DNA from: an uncultured Clostridia bacterium
Lineage (GTDB): Bacteria; Bacillota; Clostridia; TANB77; CAG-508
NCBI GenBank assembly: GCA_947624365.1
Contig: CANQJY010000046.1
Span: forward strand, 1-8,035
Direction: 5' to 3'
DNA: 8,035 nt
The notes under the pieces were generated by a model that worked only from the letters and a program-made list of their open reading frames with translations, was not told the origin of the DNA and searched no databases. Numbering within the stretch: the stretch's first letter is position 1; each line of letters opens with the position of its first letter. Positions 1 through 5,060 of the stretch are shown one piece after another. Made by a program: the position numbers and the translations under genes.

Positions 1-143
1 ATGACAAATTAGACAACTTAATCAGACAAAGGAAAAACAAATATTTTCGAGATTATTACAAAAAGAATAAAGATACAGTTATAGAAACACAACGAAGATA
101 TTGGGAACGAAAGATAAAACAAGAACAAGAAAACAACAAATAA
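1..143 (+). CDS. C-terminal end of a small basic protein of the mobile element (partial)
   Basis: This is an open frame entering from the left edge, with its first complete codon at position 3 and a TAA stop at 141-143. The visible 46 residues are very rich in Lys, Arg, Gln and Tyr. They include a YYKKNKDTV...QRRYWERK pattern of the kind seen in short, charged proteins of Firmicutes phages and integrative elements. No catalytic motif is visible and the start lies outside the window, so the function is unknown. It is followed on the same strand by another tiny gene and the replication helicase, which suggests one early operon. The frame is supported by its composition and by the neighbouring gene arrangement, not by a recognised domain. 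Confidence 0.5.
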   Translation, partial: DKLDNLIRQRKNKYFRDYYKKNKDTVIETQRRYWERKIKQEQENNK

Positions 144-186
144 AAGTATAATCACAATTTTTATGAAAGGAGCAAGTGTTCAATAT

Positions 187-324
187 ATGGACTTACAAGA
201 AAAGCAAATAAAACAAATAGCACGTTCAATAAGTGTGCTTGACATCAAAGCATATATTGAACAGCATTGCCAAGAATATGAACAATTTTTGAAAGAGGAA
301 GAATATAAAAAACCAGAACGTTAG
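187..324 (+). CDS. Small 45-residue hypothetical protein of an integrative element
   Basis: This short frame begins MDLQEKQIKQIARSISVLD and ends in a charged tail, EEEYKKPER. It is predicted to be mostly helical, with no membrane segment or signal peptide. From memory, similar tiny proteins with an 'IARSISVLDIKAYIEQH' core occur in Firmicutes integrative elements; no function is known to me. An AAAGGAG at 166-172 precedes the chosen ATG by 14 bases, which is long. An in-frame ATG at 163 would add eight residues but has no ribosome binding site of its own, so the start is uncertain. It lies between the truncated basic protein and the helicase gene on the same strand. Confidence 0.55.
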   Translation: MDLQEKQIKQIARSISVLDIKAYIEQHCQEYEQFLKEEEYKKPER

Positions 325-381
325 TTTGTCTTTTTGAAATTAAAAAGTTGCTGGTATCCAAAAAAACATATTTCTGCTTTT

Positions 382-401
382 TTTTGGGGCAAGGCCCAAA
401 A
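382..401 (+). repeat. Small hairpin in the leader of the helicase gene
   Basis: TTTTGGG at 382-388 pairs with CCCAAAA at 395-401 around a six-base loop, forming a compact stem about 40 bases before the helicase start. No T-run follows it on the + strand, so it is not a convincing terminator. It could be a leader structure affecting helicase expression, or nothing. Apart from this hairpin and the helicase ribosome binding site, the stretch 325-440 shows nothing clear. Confidence 0.35.
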
Positions 402-440
402 TAGAATATTTAAAATTTATATAGAAAGGAATTTAAAAAT

Positions 441-1721
441 ATGGCAAAAAAATCAAATAAAAAACAAGCATCAGTTGTCAAAGGAGCAAAAAAATATAAA
501 ACTGACATATCAATAATTGCTACTACAACAAAAGATATGATAAAGCTAGCACAAGTCGTTATTAAAAAGCTAGATATAAAAATGTATCAAACTCAACTAT
601 ACTTTAGACAAGATAATAAATATATACATAACAACAGGTTATTGTTACAAAAAATAAATAAATTATGCGAACTAACAAGATTTCACGATACCGAAGTAAT
701 GCATCAAATAAATAAATTCGCAGATGAAGTAAATAGTGCAGAAAAGGAACTACCTATTCTATTAAGAAATGGTATAATTTTAGAGGGAGAATTTACAGAA
801 ACTGATGATCCACCTTTTAGCCCTTTCTTTTTAGACGTAACTTATAACCCGTCTGCTTATGACGAATATGTAGATAAATTTTTAAACGACATCACTTGTG
901 AACGTCCAGAATTAAGGCAAACTCTTGAGGAAATACTAGGACATATATTACTTACAACTAAATTCCCTCATCATGTATTTTTCTTATCTGGAAATGGTTA
1001 CAACGGGAAAAGCACCTTTTTAGAAATGATAAATAATTTTGTCGGAAATTTAGGACAAAATTTAAGTTTAGACGCATTTAATGATGGAACAAGCGTTGCT
1101 ACATTAAACGGAAAACTTGTTAATTGCTCAGATGAAACAGATGATATTTATATTGATAGGTGCAAAGGTTTTAAGAGCCTAGCAAGTGGTAACACAATAA
1201 CAGTTAGACCTATATATTCCCAACCAGTAAAAGTACAGAATACTGCTACACTTTTATTGTCAGCCAATAAAATGCCAAAATTTAAAGACAAAAGTCATGG
1301 CTTTTATAGACGTTTAGTTATAATTCCGTTTGATTTTAAGATTACTGAAAAAATAAGTAATATTGATGAATTATTAAGTACAAACAACGCAAAAAGTTAT
1401 ATTTTGAATTTAGCTTTAGACGGAGTAAAACGCATAAAAGAAAATGAATATAAACTAACTAAAAATGAAATACTAGACAAAACACTAGAAGATTACAAAA
1501 CAGACACTGATGATATAGCAGGTTTTGTCAAAGAACATAAAGATATTGATGGCAGAGTAACTAGAGAAGTATATAAAGAATATTTTGACTATTGTGAAGA
1601 AATAGGAACATATCCACTATCATTACCAAGTTTTACAAGTAGATTAAAAGAATTTGGTTATGTTTCTACTCCAACTACAATAGATAAACAATCTGTGAGA
1701 GTTTATAAGAAACGACACTAA
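441..1721 (+). CDS. P4/D5-family SF3 replication helicase without a primase domain
   Basis: This is a replication initiator helicase of superfamily 3 (phage P4 alpha / poxvirus D5-like C-terminal module), 426 residues. Walker A is GNGYNGKST at residues 184-192, with Lys190. The Walker B region is LVNCSDETDD at about 226-235, with the acidic pair D231-E232. The sensor/motif C stretch is TLLLSANKMP at 270-279, with Asn276. Arginines 290-291 (FYRR) are candidates for the arginine finger. A D5_N-like region precedes the ATPase, and the last 80 or so residues look like a winged-helix DNA-binding domain. Full P4-type proteins are usually longer because of an N-terminal primase domain; here residues 1-30 are only a basic tail. 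GAAAGGA at 424-430 supports the ATG. The stop codon touches the first iteron of a putative origin, so helicase and origin form one replication unit. Confidence 0.88.
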   Translation: MAKKSNKKQASVVKGAKKYKTDISIIATTTKDMIKLAQVVIKKLDIKMYQTQLYFRQDNKYIHNNRLLLQKINKLCELTRFHDTEVMHQINKFADEVNSAEKELPILLRNGIILEGEFTETDDPPFSPFFLDVTYNPSAYDEYVDKFLNDITCERPELRQTLEEILGHILLTTKFPHHVFFLSGNGYNGKSTFLEMINNFVGNLGQNLSLDAFNDGTSVATLNGKLVNCSDETDDIYIDRCKGFKSLASGNTITVRPIYSQPVKVQNTATLLLSANKMPKFKDKSHGFYRRLVIIPFDFKITEKISNIDELLSTNNAKSYILNLALDGVKRIKENEYKLTKNEILDKTLEDYKTDTDDIAGFVKEHKDIDGRVTREVYKEYFDYCEEIGTYPLSLPSFTSRLKEFGYVSTPTTIDKQSVRVYKKRH

Positions 1722-1926
1722 ACTACATTAAAACTACACTCTTAATATTTACAAATGCTTGGTACTACTGATAAACTACACAACTACACTAACTACACTA
1801 TATCTTTTAAAAAAAATATATATTTTTTTTAAAAGAAAGAAATATATAGTGTAATTGTGTAGTTAGTGTAGTTTACTAACAATGTCAATGCTTTCATAAC
1901 ATTTTTAGTGTAGTTTAGGTGTAGTT
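1721..1926. other. Putative replication origin: ten mirrored iterons around an AT-only core
   Basis: Five forward copies of a 9-mer close to AACTACACT start at 1721, 1732, 1774, 1782 and 1791. Five reverse copies end at 1856, 1864, 1873, 1915 and 1926. The two halves mirror each other about position 1823.5 to within one base, including two equal 33-base gaps (1741-1773 and 1874-1906). The core between them (1800-1847) is almost entirely A and T and contains a perfect 32-bp palindrome at 1804-1835. Iterons flanking an AT-rich melting region directly downstream of the helicase gene is the known layout of SaPI-type origins. I infer that the upstream SF3 helicase binds here. Replication has not been shown; a transcriptional regulator could also use such repeats. 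Confidence 0.72.
1804..1835. repeat. Perfect 32-bp AT palindrome inside the origin core
   Basis: The arms read CTTTT, eight A, TATATA, eight T, AAAAG. This is a perfect self-complementary sequence centred at 1819.5, four bases off the centre of the iteron symmetry (1823.5). It is the likely DNA-unwinding element of the putative origin. As RNA it would form a long hairpin after the helicase gene, so it might also act as a weak bidirectional terminator. Confidence 0.6.
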
Positions 1927-1940
1927 AATATATTCTCATT

Positions 1941-2035
1941 ATCACGCTCATAAAAAGCAGAGCTCTCCTTAGAGCGAGTAGGGAAAGAGAATTTCAGTTG
2001 CTTTGGTTGACACCGATCCCGATTCTTTTCAGATT
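1941..2035. other. GC-richer block with hairpin between origin and cargo genes, role unknown
   Basis: This stretch of about 95 bases has a clearly higher GC content than its surroundings. It contains a clean hairpin, GCTCT (1962-1966), loop CCTT, AGAGC (1971-1975). Read on the minus strand, that hairpin is followed within a few bases by TTTTT, so it may serve as the terminator of the minus-strand cargo operon. The block also holds the near-repeat CGATCC/CGATT around 2017-2027. It stays open in a frame on each strand, with codons (CGG, CTG, CGC) unlike the neighbours. Together with the iteron array it accounts for the 325-base gene-free gap 1722-2046. Confidence 0.4.
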
Positions 2036-2046
2036 TTTTTAACTTT

Positions 2047-2253
2047 TTATTTAAAAGCATCTCTATAACCTGCATTAAAAGCAGTATTTTTAGACGCACC
2101 ATTCATTGCAGAATATAATAAATATAATCCAACTCCTATTGCTATCATACAAACTATCCAACCTAAATATGGATTGTTAGGAAATCTTTTATCTTTTGCT
2201 TTAAAAGTTATTATAGCACATATAATAAATATAATAAAAAATATAATTTCCAT
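2047..2253 (-). CDS. Small two-helix membrane protein, cargo of the element
   Basis: A 68-residue protein with two hydrophobic segments, about residues 2-17 and 30-47, joined by a short basic loop (FKAKDKRFPNNPYLG). A polar C-terminal tail of about 20 residues ends in GYRDAFK. It should sit in the cytoplasmic membrane with both ends on the same side. GAAAGGA lies about ten bases before the ATG. It is the last of three minus-strand genes that converge on the replication module. Its position, 37 bases after the pilin-like gene, suggests co-transcription. I recognise no family; small membrane proteins of this sort in mobile elements are often cargo of unknown role, sometimes for exclusion or host protection, which is only a guess here. 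Confidence 0.68.
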   Translation of the reverse strand: MEIIFFIIFIICAIITFKAKDKRFPNNPYLGWIVCMIAIGVGLYLLYSAMNGASKNTAFNAGYRDAFK

Positions 2254-2290
2254 AAATTTTTGTTCCTTTCTTTTGTGTATATTTTCATAA

Positions 2291-2761
2291 TTATTTTATT
2301 GTAATTCTATATCCTCCAAGTAGATTAAATTCTTCCATTCTAAAAGCTTTTATATCATCTTTGTTCCAAAACTTATAGCTTACAACATTATCACCATTTT
2401 CAAACCTAAAAATAGCAACGTGTTCTCCGTCGGTTAAAGTTACTGTTTCGGTATTACCTTCATCTAATATTTTAGTTTTAAAATTAACATTGCTATTTTT
2501 AAACCATTTTCCATTTGCTTTTTTTACATCTCTACCTAATGTATTAAAGCTTTCTAGTGATAGTATTCCTGTTCCATTAGATATTTCACTTGTAGTTGCT
2601 GCCAACCTTAACTCATAGTATTCAGAGGATGGCATGTAACCCCATTCAATATCTGTCATTGTTTTACCTTGAGTATTTCTAACTATAAATATAATTACAC
2701 CTATAACTACAGCAATAATAATAACTAATTTTATTAAGCCAATTCCCTTTTGATTCTTCAT
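2291..2761 (-). CDS. Pilin-like membrane-anchored protein, cargo of the element
   Basis: A 156-residue protein starting MKNQKGIGLIKLVIIIAVV. The Gly6-Ile7 junction followed by a long hydrophobic helix (residues 9-27) resembles a type IV prepilin or pseudopilin cleavage and assembly segment. However, the position that is normally Glu5 of the mature pilin is Lys11, so it may instead be a simple membrane anchor. The rest (about 30-156) looks like a soluble beta-rich domain on the outside of the membrane, with no recognised catalytic motif. The ribosome binding site AGGAGGTG is strong and about eight bases from the ATG. No prepilin peptidase or assembly ATPase is in the window. It lies in the minus-strand cargo group of the putative integrated element. 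Confidence 0.75.
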   Translation of the reverse strand: MKNQKGIGLIKLVIIIAVVIGVIIFIVRNTQGKTMTDIEWGYMPSSEYYELRLAATTSEISNGTGILSLESFNTLGRDVKKANGKWFKNSNVNFKTKILDEGNTETVTLTDGEHVAIFRFENGDNVVSYKFWNKDDIKAFRMEEFNLLGGYRITIK

Positions 2762-2778
2762 TTGCTTTTCACCTCCTC

Positions 2779-2809
2779 TTTTGTAATATTTTGAATATAT
2801 GTTACAAAA
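2779..2809. repeat. Inverted repeat before the pilin-like gene
   Basis: TTTTGTAA (2779-2786) and TTACAAAA (2802-2809) form an eight-base inverted repeat in the gap between the 66-residue gene and the pilin-like gene. The inner bases can extend the pairing imperfectly. No T-run follows, so an operator or a leader hairpin is more likely than a terminator. In this AT-rich background it may also be chance. Confidence 0.3.
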
Positions 2810-2811
2810 CT

Positions 2812-3012
2812 TTATTCTCGATTGTATTTTTTTATGATGTAATCAACTTGCTCATCAGACAACCTCTTATTAACTATTGCTAAACGTAAAAGAGCTTTAA
2901 TATTTTTCCATTTCATACACTGTGAATATCCTTTTGCTGTCAATTCTACATATTCCGTAATTTCTTCAAATATATAAAATGGTATGTTAAAATCTTCATT
3001 TATTTTTTCCAT
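2812..3012 (-). CDS. 66-residue soluble hypothetical protein of the element
   Basis: A short soluble protein, MEKINEDFNIPFYIFEEI at the start, with a helical middle (MKWKNIKALLRLAIVNKRLS, 33-52) and a C-terminal QVDYIIKKYNRE. There is no signal peptide or membrane helix. From memory, small proteins with a 'MKWxNIKALLRLAxVNxRLxxEQ' core are common in Firmicutes conjugative and integrative elements, without an assigned function. The ATG at 3010-3012 is chosen over an upstream in-frame GTG (3022-3024) because AAGGTG (3022-3027) is then a ribosome binding site nine bases away; using the GTG would leave none. A TTGCAT/TAGAAT promoter lies just upstream. It is the first gene of the minus-strand cargo group. 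Confidence 0.72.
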   Translation of the reverse strand: MEKINEDFNIPFYIFEEITEYVELTAKGYSQCMKWKNIKALLRLAIVNKRLSDEQVDYIIKKYNRE

Positions 3013-3041
3013 ATTTTGATGCACCTTAAAATATTATTTTT

Positions 3042-3070
3042 ATTCTATCAAAAATTTATTTATTATGCAA
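3042..3070 (-). promoter_or_regulatory. Promoter of the minus-strand cargo genes
   Basis: On the minus strand the -35 is TTGCAT (window 3065-3070) and the -10 is TAGAAT (3042-3047), with a 17-base spacer. The start of the 66-residue gene is about 30 bases from the -10. The -35 overlaps one arm of the TGCAA/TTGCA inverted repeat, so the adjacent ribbon-helix-helix protein could control it. Confidence 0.6.
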
Positions 3071-3107
3071 GACTTTTTGCAATGCTTCTTTATTTTATCT
3101 TTTGCAA
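3066..3107. promoter_or_regulatory. TTGCA repeats between divergent genes, candidate operator
   Basis: TGCAA at 3066-3070 and TTGCA at 3077-3081 form an inverted repeat with a six-base spacer. A further TTGCAAT at 3102-3108 repeats the one at 3077-3083 at a distance of 25 bases. The sites sit between the minus-strand promoter and the ribbon-helix-helix gene, a normal place for self-regulation by such a protein. The link to that regulator is inferred. Confidence 0.4.
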
Positions 3108-3136
3108 TACAATTTATATTATAGGAGGTAATGCAA

Positions 3137-3322
3137 ATGGCTTTTCAAATAAAACCCTATAAAAAAGAAACAGAAAATAAAACAATACGATTTCCAATTT
3201 CTTTAATTGAAAATATAGAAAAAGCAATACAAAACCAAAACGTTACATTTTCCAGATTCGTAATTCAAGCATGCGAGTATGCTCTGAACAATTTAGAAGA
3301 TGCACAAAAAGATAGTAAGTAA
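3137..3322 (+). CDS. Ribbon-helix-helix type small DNA-binding protein
   Basis: A 61-residue protein with the layout of the Arc/CopG ribbon-helix-helix fold: a basic N-terminus, a beta strand at ENKTIRFPI (13-21), a first helix at about 22-34, and a second helix TFSRFVIQACEYALNN (37-52). Such proteins bind DNA as dimers through the paired strands and control promoters, copy number or transfer functions in mobile elements. The ATG at 3137 is preferred to the in-frame ATG at 3131 because AGGAGGT (3123-3129) is seven bases from the former and only one from the latter. It is divergent from the cargo genes, with TTGCA repeats in the shared upstream region, and lies upstream of the Cro/CI regulator. 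The fold assignment rests on pattern only. Confidence 0.75.
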   Translation: MAFQIKPYKKETENKTIRFPISLIENIEKAIQNQNVTFSRFVIQACEYALNNLEDAQKDSK

Positions 3323-3451
3323 ACTTTTAATATTCTTGCATTTTTCAACAAATAAATAATACTATAAAAGTTGGCGTTTGTCAACAACTCAAAATGTCTT
3401 TTTTGTTAATATTTCTAATATAGGAAATAATACAAAAAAGGAGATTTTAAC

Positions 3452-3691
3452 GTGGATTTATCAAAAGCAGTCAGAATAAGAATTACTAACTTAATAGAAG
3501 AAAGAGATTTAAACGTTTCAAAACTTAGTACAATGGCAGGAATATCAAGAGCAACATTGTCAAAATTCTTGTCAGGACAAAGAAAGTATTTAAGAATAGA
3601 TATAATAGAATATATTTGTGAAGGCTTGAATATGAAATTAAAAGATTTTTTTGATGACAAAATATTTGATAATATAGAAATGGAAGATTAA
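3452..3691 (+). CDS. Cro/CI-family (XRE) helix-turn-helix regulator
   Basis: A 79-residue single-domain regulator. The helix-turn-helix is NVSKLSTMAGISRATLSKFLSG (21-42), with the recognition helix around SRATLSKFL, followed by helices ending in GLNMKLKDFFDD, the standard closing motif of the XRE domain. The start is GTG: AAAGGAG (3437-3443) is eight bases upstream and no ATG in frame is better placed. Such regulators hold phages and integrative elements in the quiescent state or control excision. This one sits between the ribbon-helix-helix gene and the tRNA-Gln that probably marks the element boundary. A strong terminator follows directly. Its target is unknown; the 128-base gap before it holds only a weak GTTG/CAAC inverted repeat (3370-3385). 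Confidence 0.88.
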   Translation: MDLSKAVRIRITNLIEERDLNVSKLSTMAGISRATLSKFLSGQRKYLRIDIIEYICEGLNMKLKDFFDDKIFDNIEMED

Positions 3692-3700
3692 AATATATTA

Positions 3701-3740
3701 AAAAGAAGTAGAATTTTTTTATCTACTTCTTTTCTGTTTT
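3701..3740. terminator. Bidirectional intrinsic terminator
   Basis: A perfect 12-bp stem, AAAAGAAGTAGA (3701-3712) with TCTACTTCTTTT (3722-3733), closes a nine-base loop. On the + strand it ends in TTTTCTGTTTT and would stop the XRE gene. On the minus strand it ends in a run of T and would stop the tRNA-Gln transcript. Confidence 0.85.
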
Positions 3741-3810
3741 GATAATACTTTACAATTTTACATTTACGGCAAAGCCACCGTATAAAGCAATATATATTGT
3801 TCGTATTATC
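3741..3810. repeat. Branched inverted-repeat region beside the tRNA, possible att-arm region
   Basis: GATAATAC (3741-3748) and GTATTATC (3803-3810) form an outer eight-base stem. Inside are a TACGG/CCGTA hairpin (3765-3769 with 3778-3782) and the palindrome CAATATATATTG (3788-3799). It lies between the terminator and the tRNA 3' end, where integrase and excisionase arm sites of tRNA-targeting elements are usually found. It could also be part of the tRNA precursor trailer. Confidence 0.35.
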
Positions 3811-3816
3811 ACTAAA

Positions 3817-3891
3817 TGGCTGGGGTGGTAAGATTCGAACTTACGAATGATCGGGTCAGAGCCGATTGCCTTACCACTTGGCGACACCCCA
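3817..3891 (-). tRNA. trnQ: tRNA-Gln (CUG anticodon)
   Basis: A complete cloverleaf on the minus strand, 75 bases including an encoded CCA. The acceptor stem is TGGGGTG/CACCCCA, the D stem GCC/GGC, the anticodon stem ATCGG/CCGAT with loop CTCTGAC (anticodon CTG, Gln), and the T stem GTAAG/CTTAC with loop TTCGAAT. The discriminator base is G. It has its own promoter upstream and a terminator downstream. Its 3' end faces the putative integrated element, so its 3' half (about 3817-3855) is the likely attachment core. Confidence 0.95.
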
Positions 3892-3930
3892 ATATAAATT
3901 TGTGGTATGTTTGCTTACATCAACAACTAT

Positions 3931-3959
3931 ATCATACCACACTTTTTCAAAATTGTCTA
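3931..3959 (-). promoter_or_regulatory. Promoter of tRNA-Gln
   Basis: On the minus strand TAGACA (3954-3959) and TATGAT (3931-3936) are separated by exactly 17 bases, with the tRNA 5' end 39 bases after the -10. It starts right at the stop codon of the last gene of the secretion operon. An inverted repeat, TGTGGTATG (3901-3909) with CATACCACA (3933-3941), overlaps the -10. Confidence 0.6.
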
Positions 3960-4427
3960 TTATAACAAAAAATTTCCTTTTATGGTTTCAATAGATTCAT
4001 TGCTTTTCCAACCAACTATATCTGTAAAGGCTCCTTCTTTTATTTTTATTTGTATATTTTCGCCAATTGGTATTTCACCTATATCAATTTTAAAAAAATA
4101 ATTATTATCTGTACTATTTTGCTTTATACATGACAATGTAACTGTTTCCACCTTTTGATTATCTACATATACTTCTACTTCATTTGGAGACAATATATCA
4201 TTTCCTAAATTTCTTTCAAATACTTTTATAAATAATTCTACACTTTGTGTTAATTCATCTGTCCTTTTTTGTTGTACTTGTTCAATCGATATAGCCGGTC
4301 TTTTTCTATCCACATTTATTTGTACTGCATCAAAAGTTTGATCAAAAACATATTTACCATATACTTTTATGTGAATAGATAAACAAGTAATAATAATCAA
4401 AACAATGCATATGTATTTCTTCTTCAT
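3960..4427 (-). CDS. Secreted protein of the sipW operon, last gene
   Basis: A 155-residue protein with an N-terminal signal-like segment: KKK, then a hydrophobic stretch at about residues 5-19, then KVYGKYVFDQTFDAVQINVDRKRP. The 'GKYVF...' tail after the hydrophobic core matches the signal style of the other secreted proteins of this operon, so it is probably processed by the SipW-like enzyme. The rest looks like an Ig-like beta sandwich (PAISIEQV at its start, then regular strands). No enzyme motif is visible. GGGAG lies nine bases before the ATG, and the gene starts 16 bases after the upstream gene, so it is co-transcribed. It may be a minor fibre or surface component. The exact family is not recognised. 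Confidence 0.75.
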   Translation of the reverse strand: MKKKYICIVLIIITCLSIHIKVYGKYVFDQTFDAVQINVDRKRPAISIEQVQQKRTDELTQSVELFIKVFERNLGNDILSPNEVEVYVDNQKVETVTLSCIKQNSTDNNYFFKIDIGEIPIGENIQIKIKEGAFTDIVGWKSNESIETIKGNFLL

Positions 4428-4443
4428 CTAATTCATCTCCCAT

Positions 4444-5049
4444 TTATAAAATTTGTTCACCAGTTGCATGAATGGTAAATGTATAATTTTTTATATTTTG
4501 GCTGTCAATTGTATCTTGTATATTTCCTTCTTCCGTATTTTCATAATTCCAATACCAATGGATTGTTATTGTTTTTGTTTTACCTTTTTTTAACGTTCCT
4601 TCTATTCCTAATTTGTCTATACTATCTGATGATATCTTTGTTTCTAAATTTTCAAATTTAAGATTTTGAGGCTTGTCATTTTGACTTTGGAAATTTAGAT
4701 TGTATTTAGTATCTAAATTTGTTGTTAATATAATATCAAAAATGCCTTCTATTCCAGGTGCTAACCTCCCTTTTACTAATGTTTCTTTTTGCAATGTTTC
4801 CAATAAACTAATATTTTGAAAGTCAATGTTGTTACATGTAACATCAAACATATATTGTTGTCTACCTTTAGTATATTGTTGTGAATTTTCTATTTTTGAC
4901 TCTTTACTATTATCTCTTTTTTCAAATAATTTAAAAAATAAAATATCATCATACAAATTCTTGAATAATTGATTTTTTTGAAATACAAAAATAATGCAAA
5001 TACAAATGCAAATTATAGAGATTACGATATATATTTTTTTGTGTTTTAT
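4444..5049 (-). CDS. TasA-like secreted paralogue with a probable ATA start
   Basis: This is a paralogue of the first operon gene. Shared blocks, numbered from the ATA codon, are ETLVKGRLAPGIEGIF (89-104), KPQNL, KTITIHWYW (159-167), DTID (179-182) and TGEQI (196-200). AGGAGG (5057-5062) overlaps the upstream stop codon and lies seven bases before an ATA codon (5047-5049). From there the frame reads IKHKKIYIVISII and continues hydrophobic to about residue 23, a proper signal or membrane anchor. No ATG, GTG or TTG occurs in this frame until a TTG at 4954-4956, which has no ribosome binding site and would remove the signal segment. The start is therefore ATA, or ATT at 5050-5052, or the gene has lost its start by mutation. 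The residues between anchor and TasA-like domain are polar and charged. The likely role is an exported matrix or fibre subunit. Confidence 0.7.
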   Translation of the reverse strand: MKHKKIYIVISIICICICIIFVFQKNQLFKNLYDDILFFKLFEKRDNSKESKIENSQQYTKGRQQYMFDVTCNNIDFQNISLLETLQKETLVKGRLAPGIEGIFDIILTTNLDTKYNLNFQSQNDKPQNLKFENLETKISSDSIDKLGIEGTLKKGKTKTITIHWYWNYENTEEGNIQDTIDSQNIKNYTFTIHATGEQIL

Positions 5050-5060
5050 AATAATTCCTC

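Noticed and set aside
334..516. A 60-codon + strand frame overlapping the helicase start
   Set aside because: It begins at a TTG without a ribosome binding site, runs through the helicase leader hairpin and overlaps the helicase gene in another frame; the composition is that of an AT-rich shadow.
1721..1926. CRISPR array
   Set aside because: The repeats are only 9 bases, occur in both orientations and have no spacer-sized unique units or cas genes; an iteron array fits better.
1905..2102. A 65-codon minus-strand frame across the GC-richer block
   Set aside because: It overlaps the start of the iteron region and the end of the two-helix membrane protein gene, has no good start, and the block is open on both strands. 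It is better kept as an unexplained island than called a gene.
3415..3660. Minus-strand frame opposite the XRE regulator
   Set aside because: It is antisense to a clear helix-turn-helix gene with a ribosome binding site and terminator, so it is a shadow.
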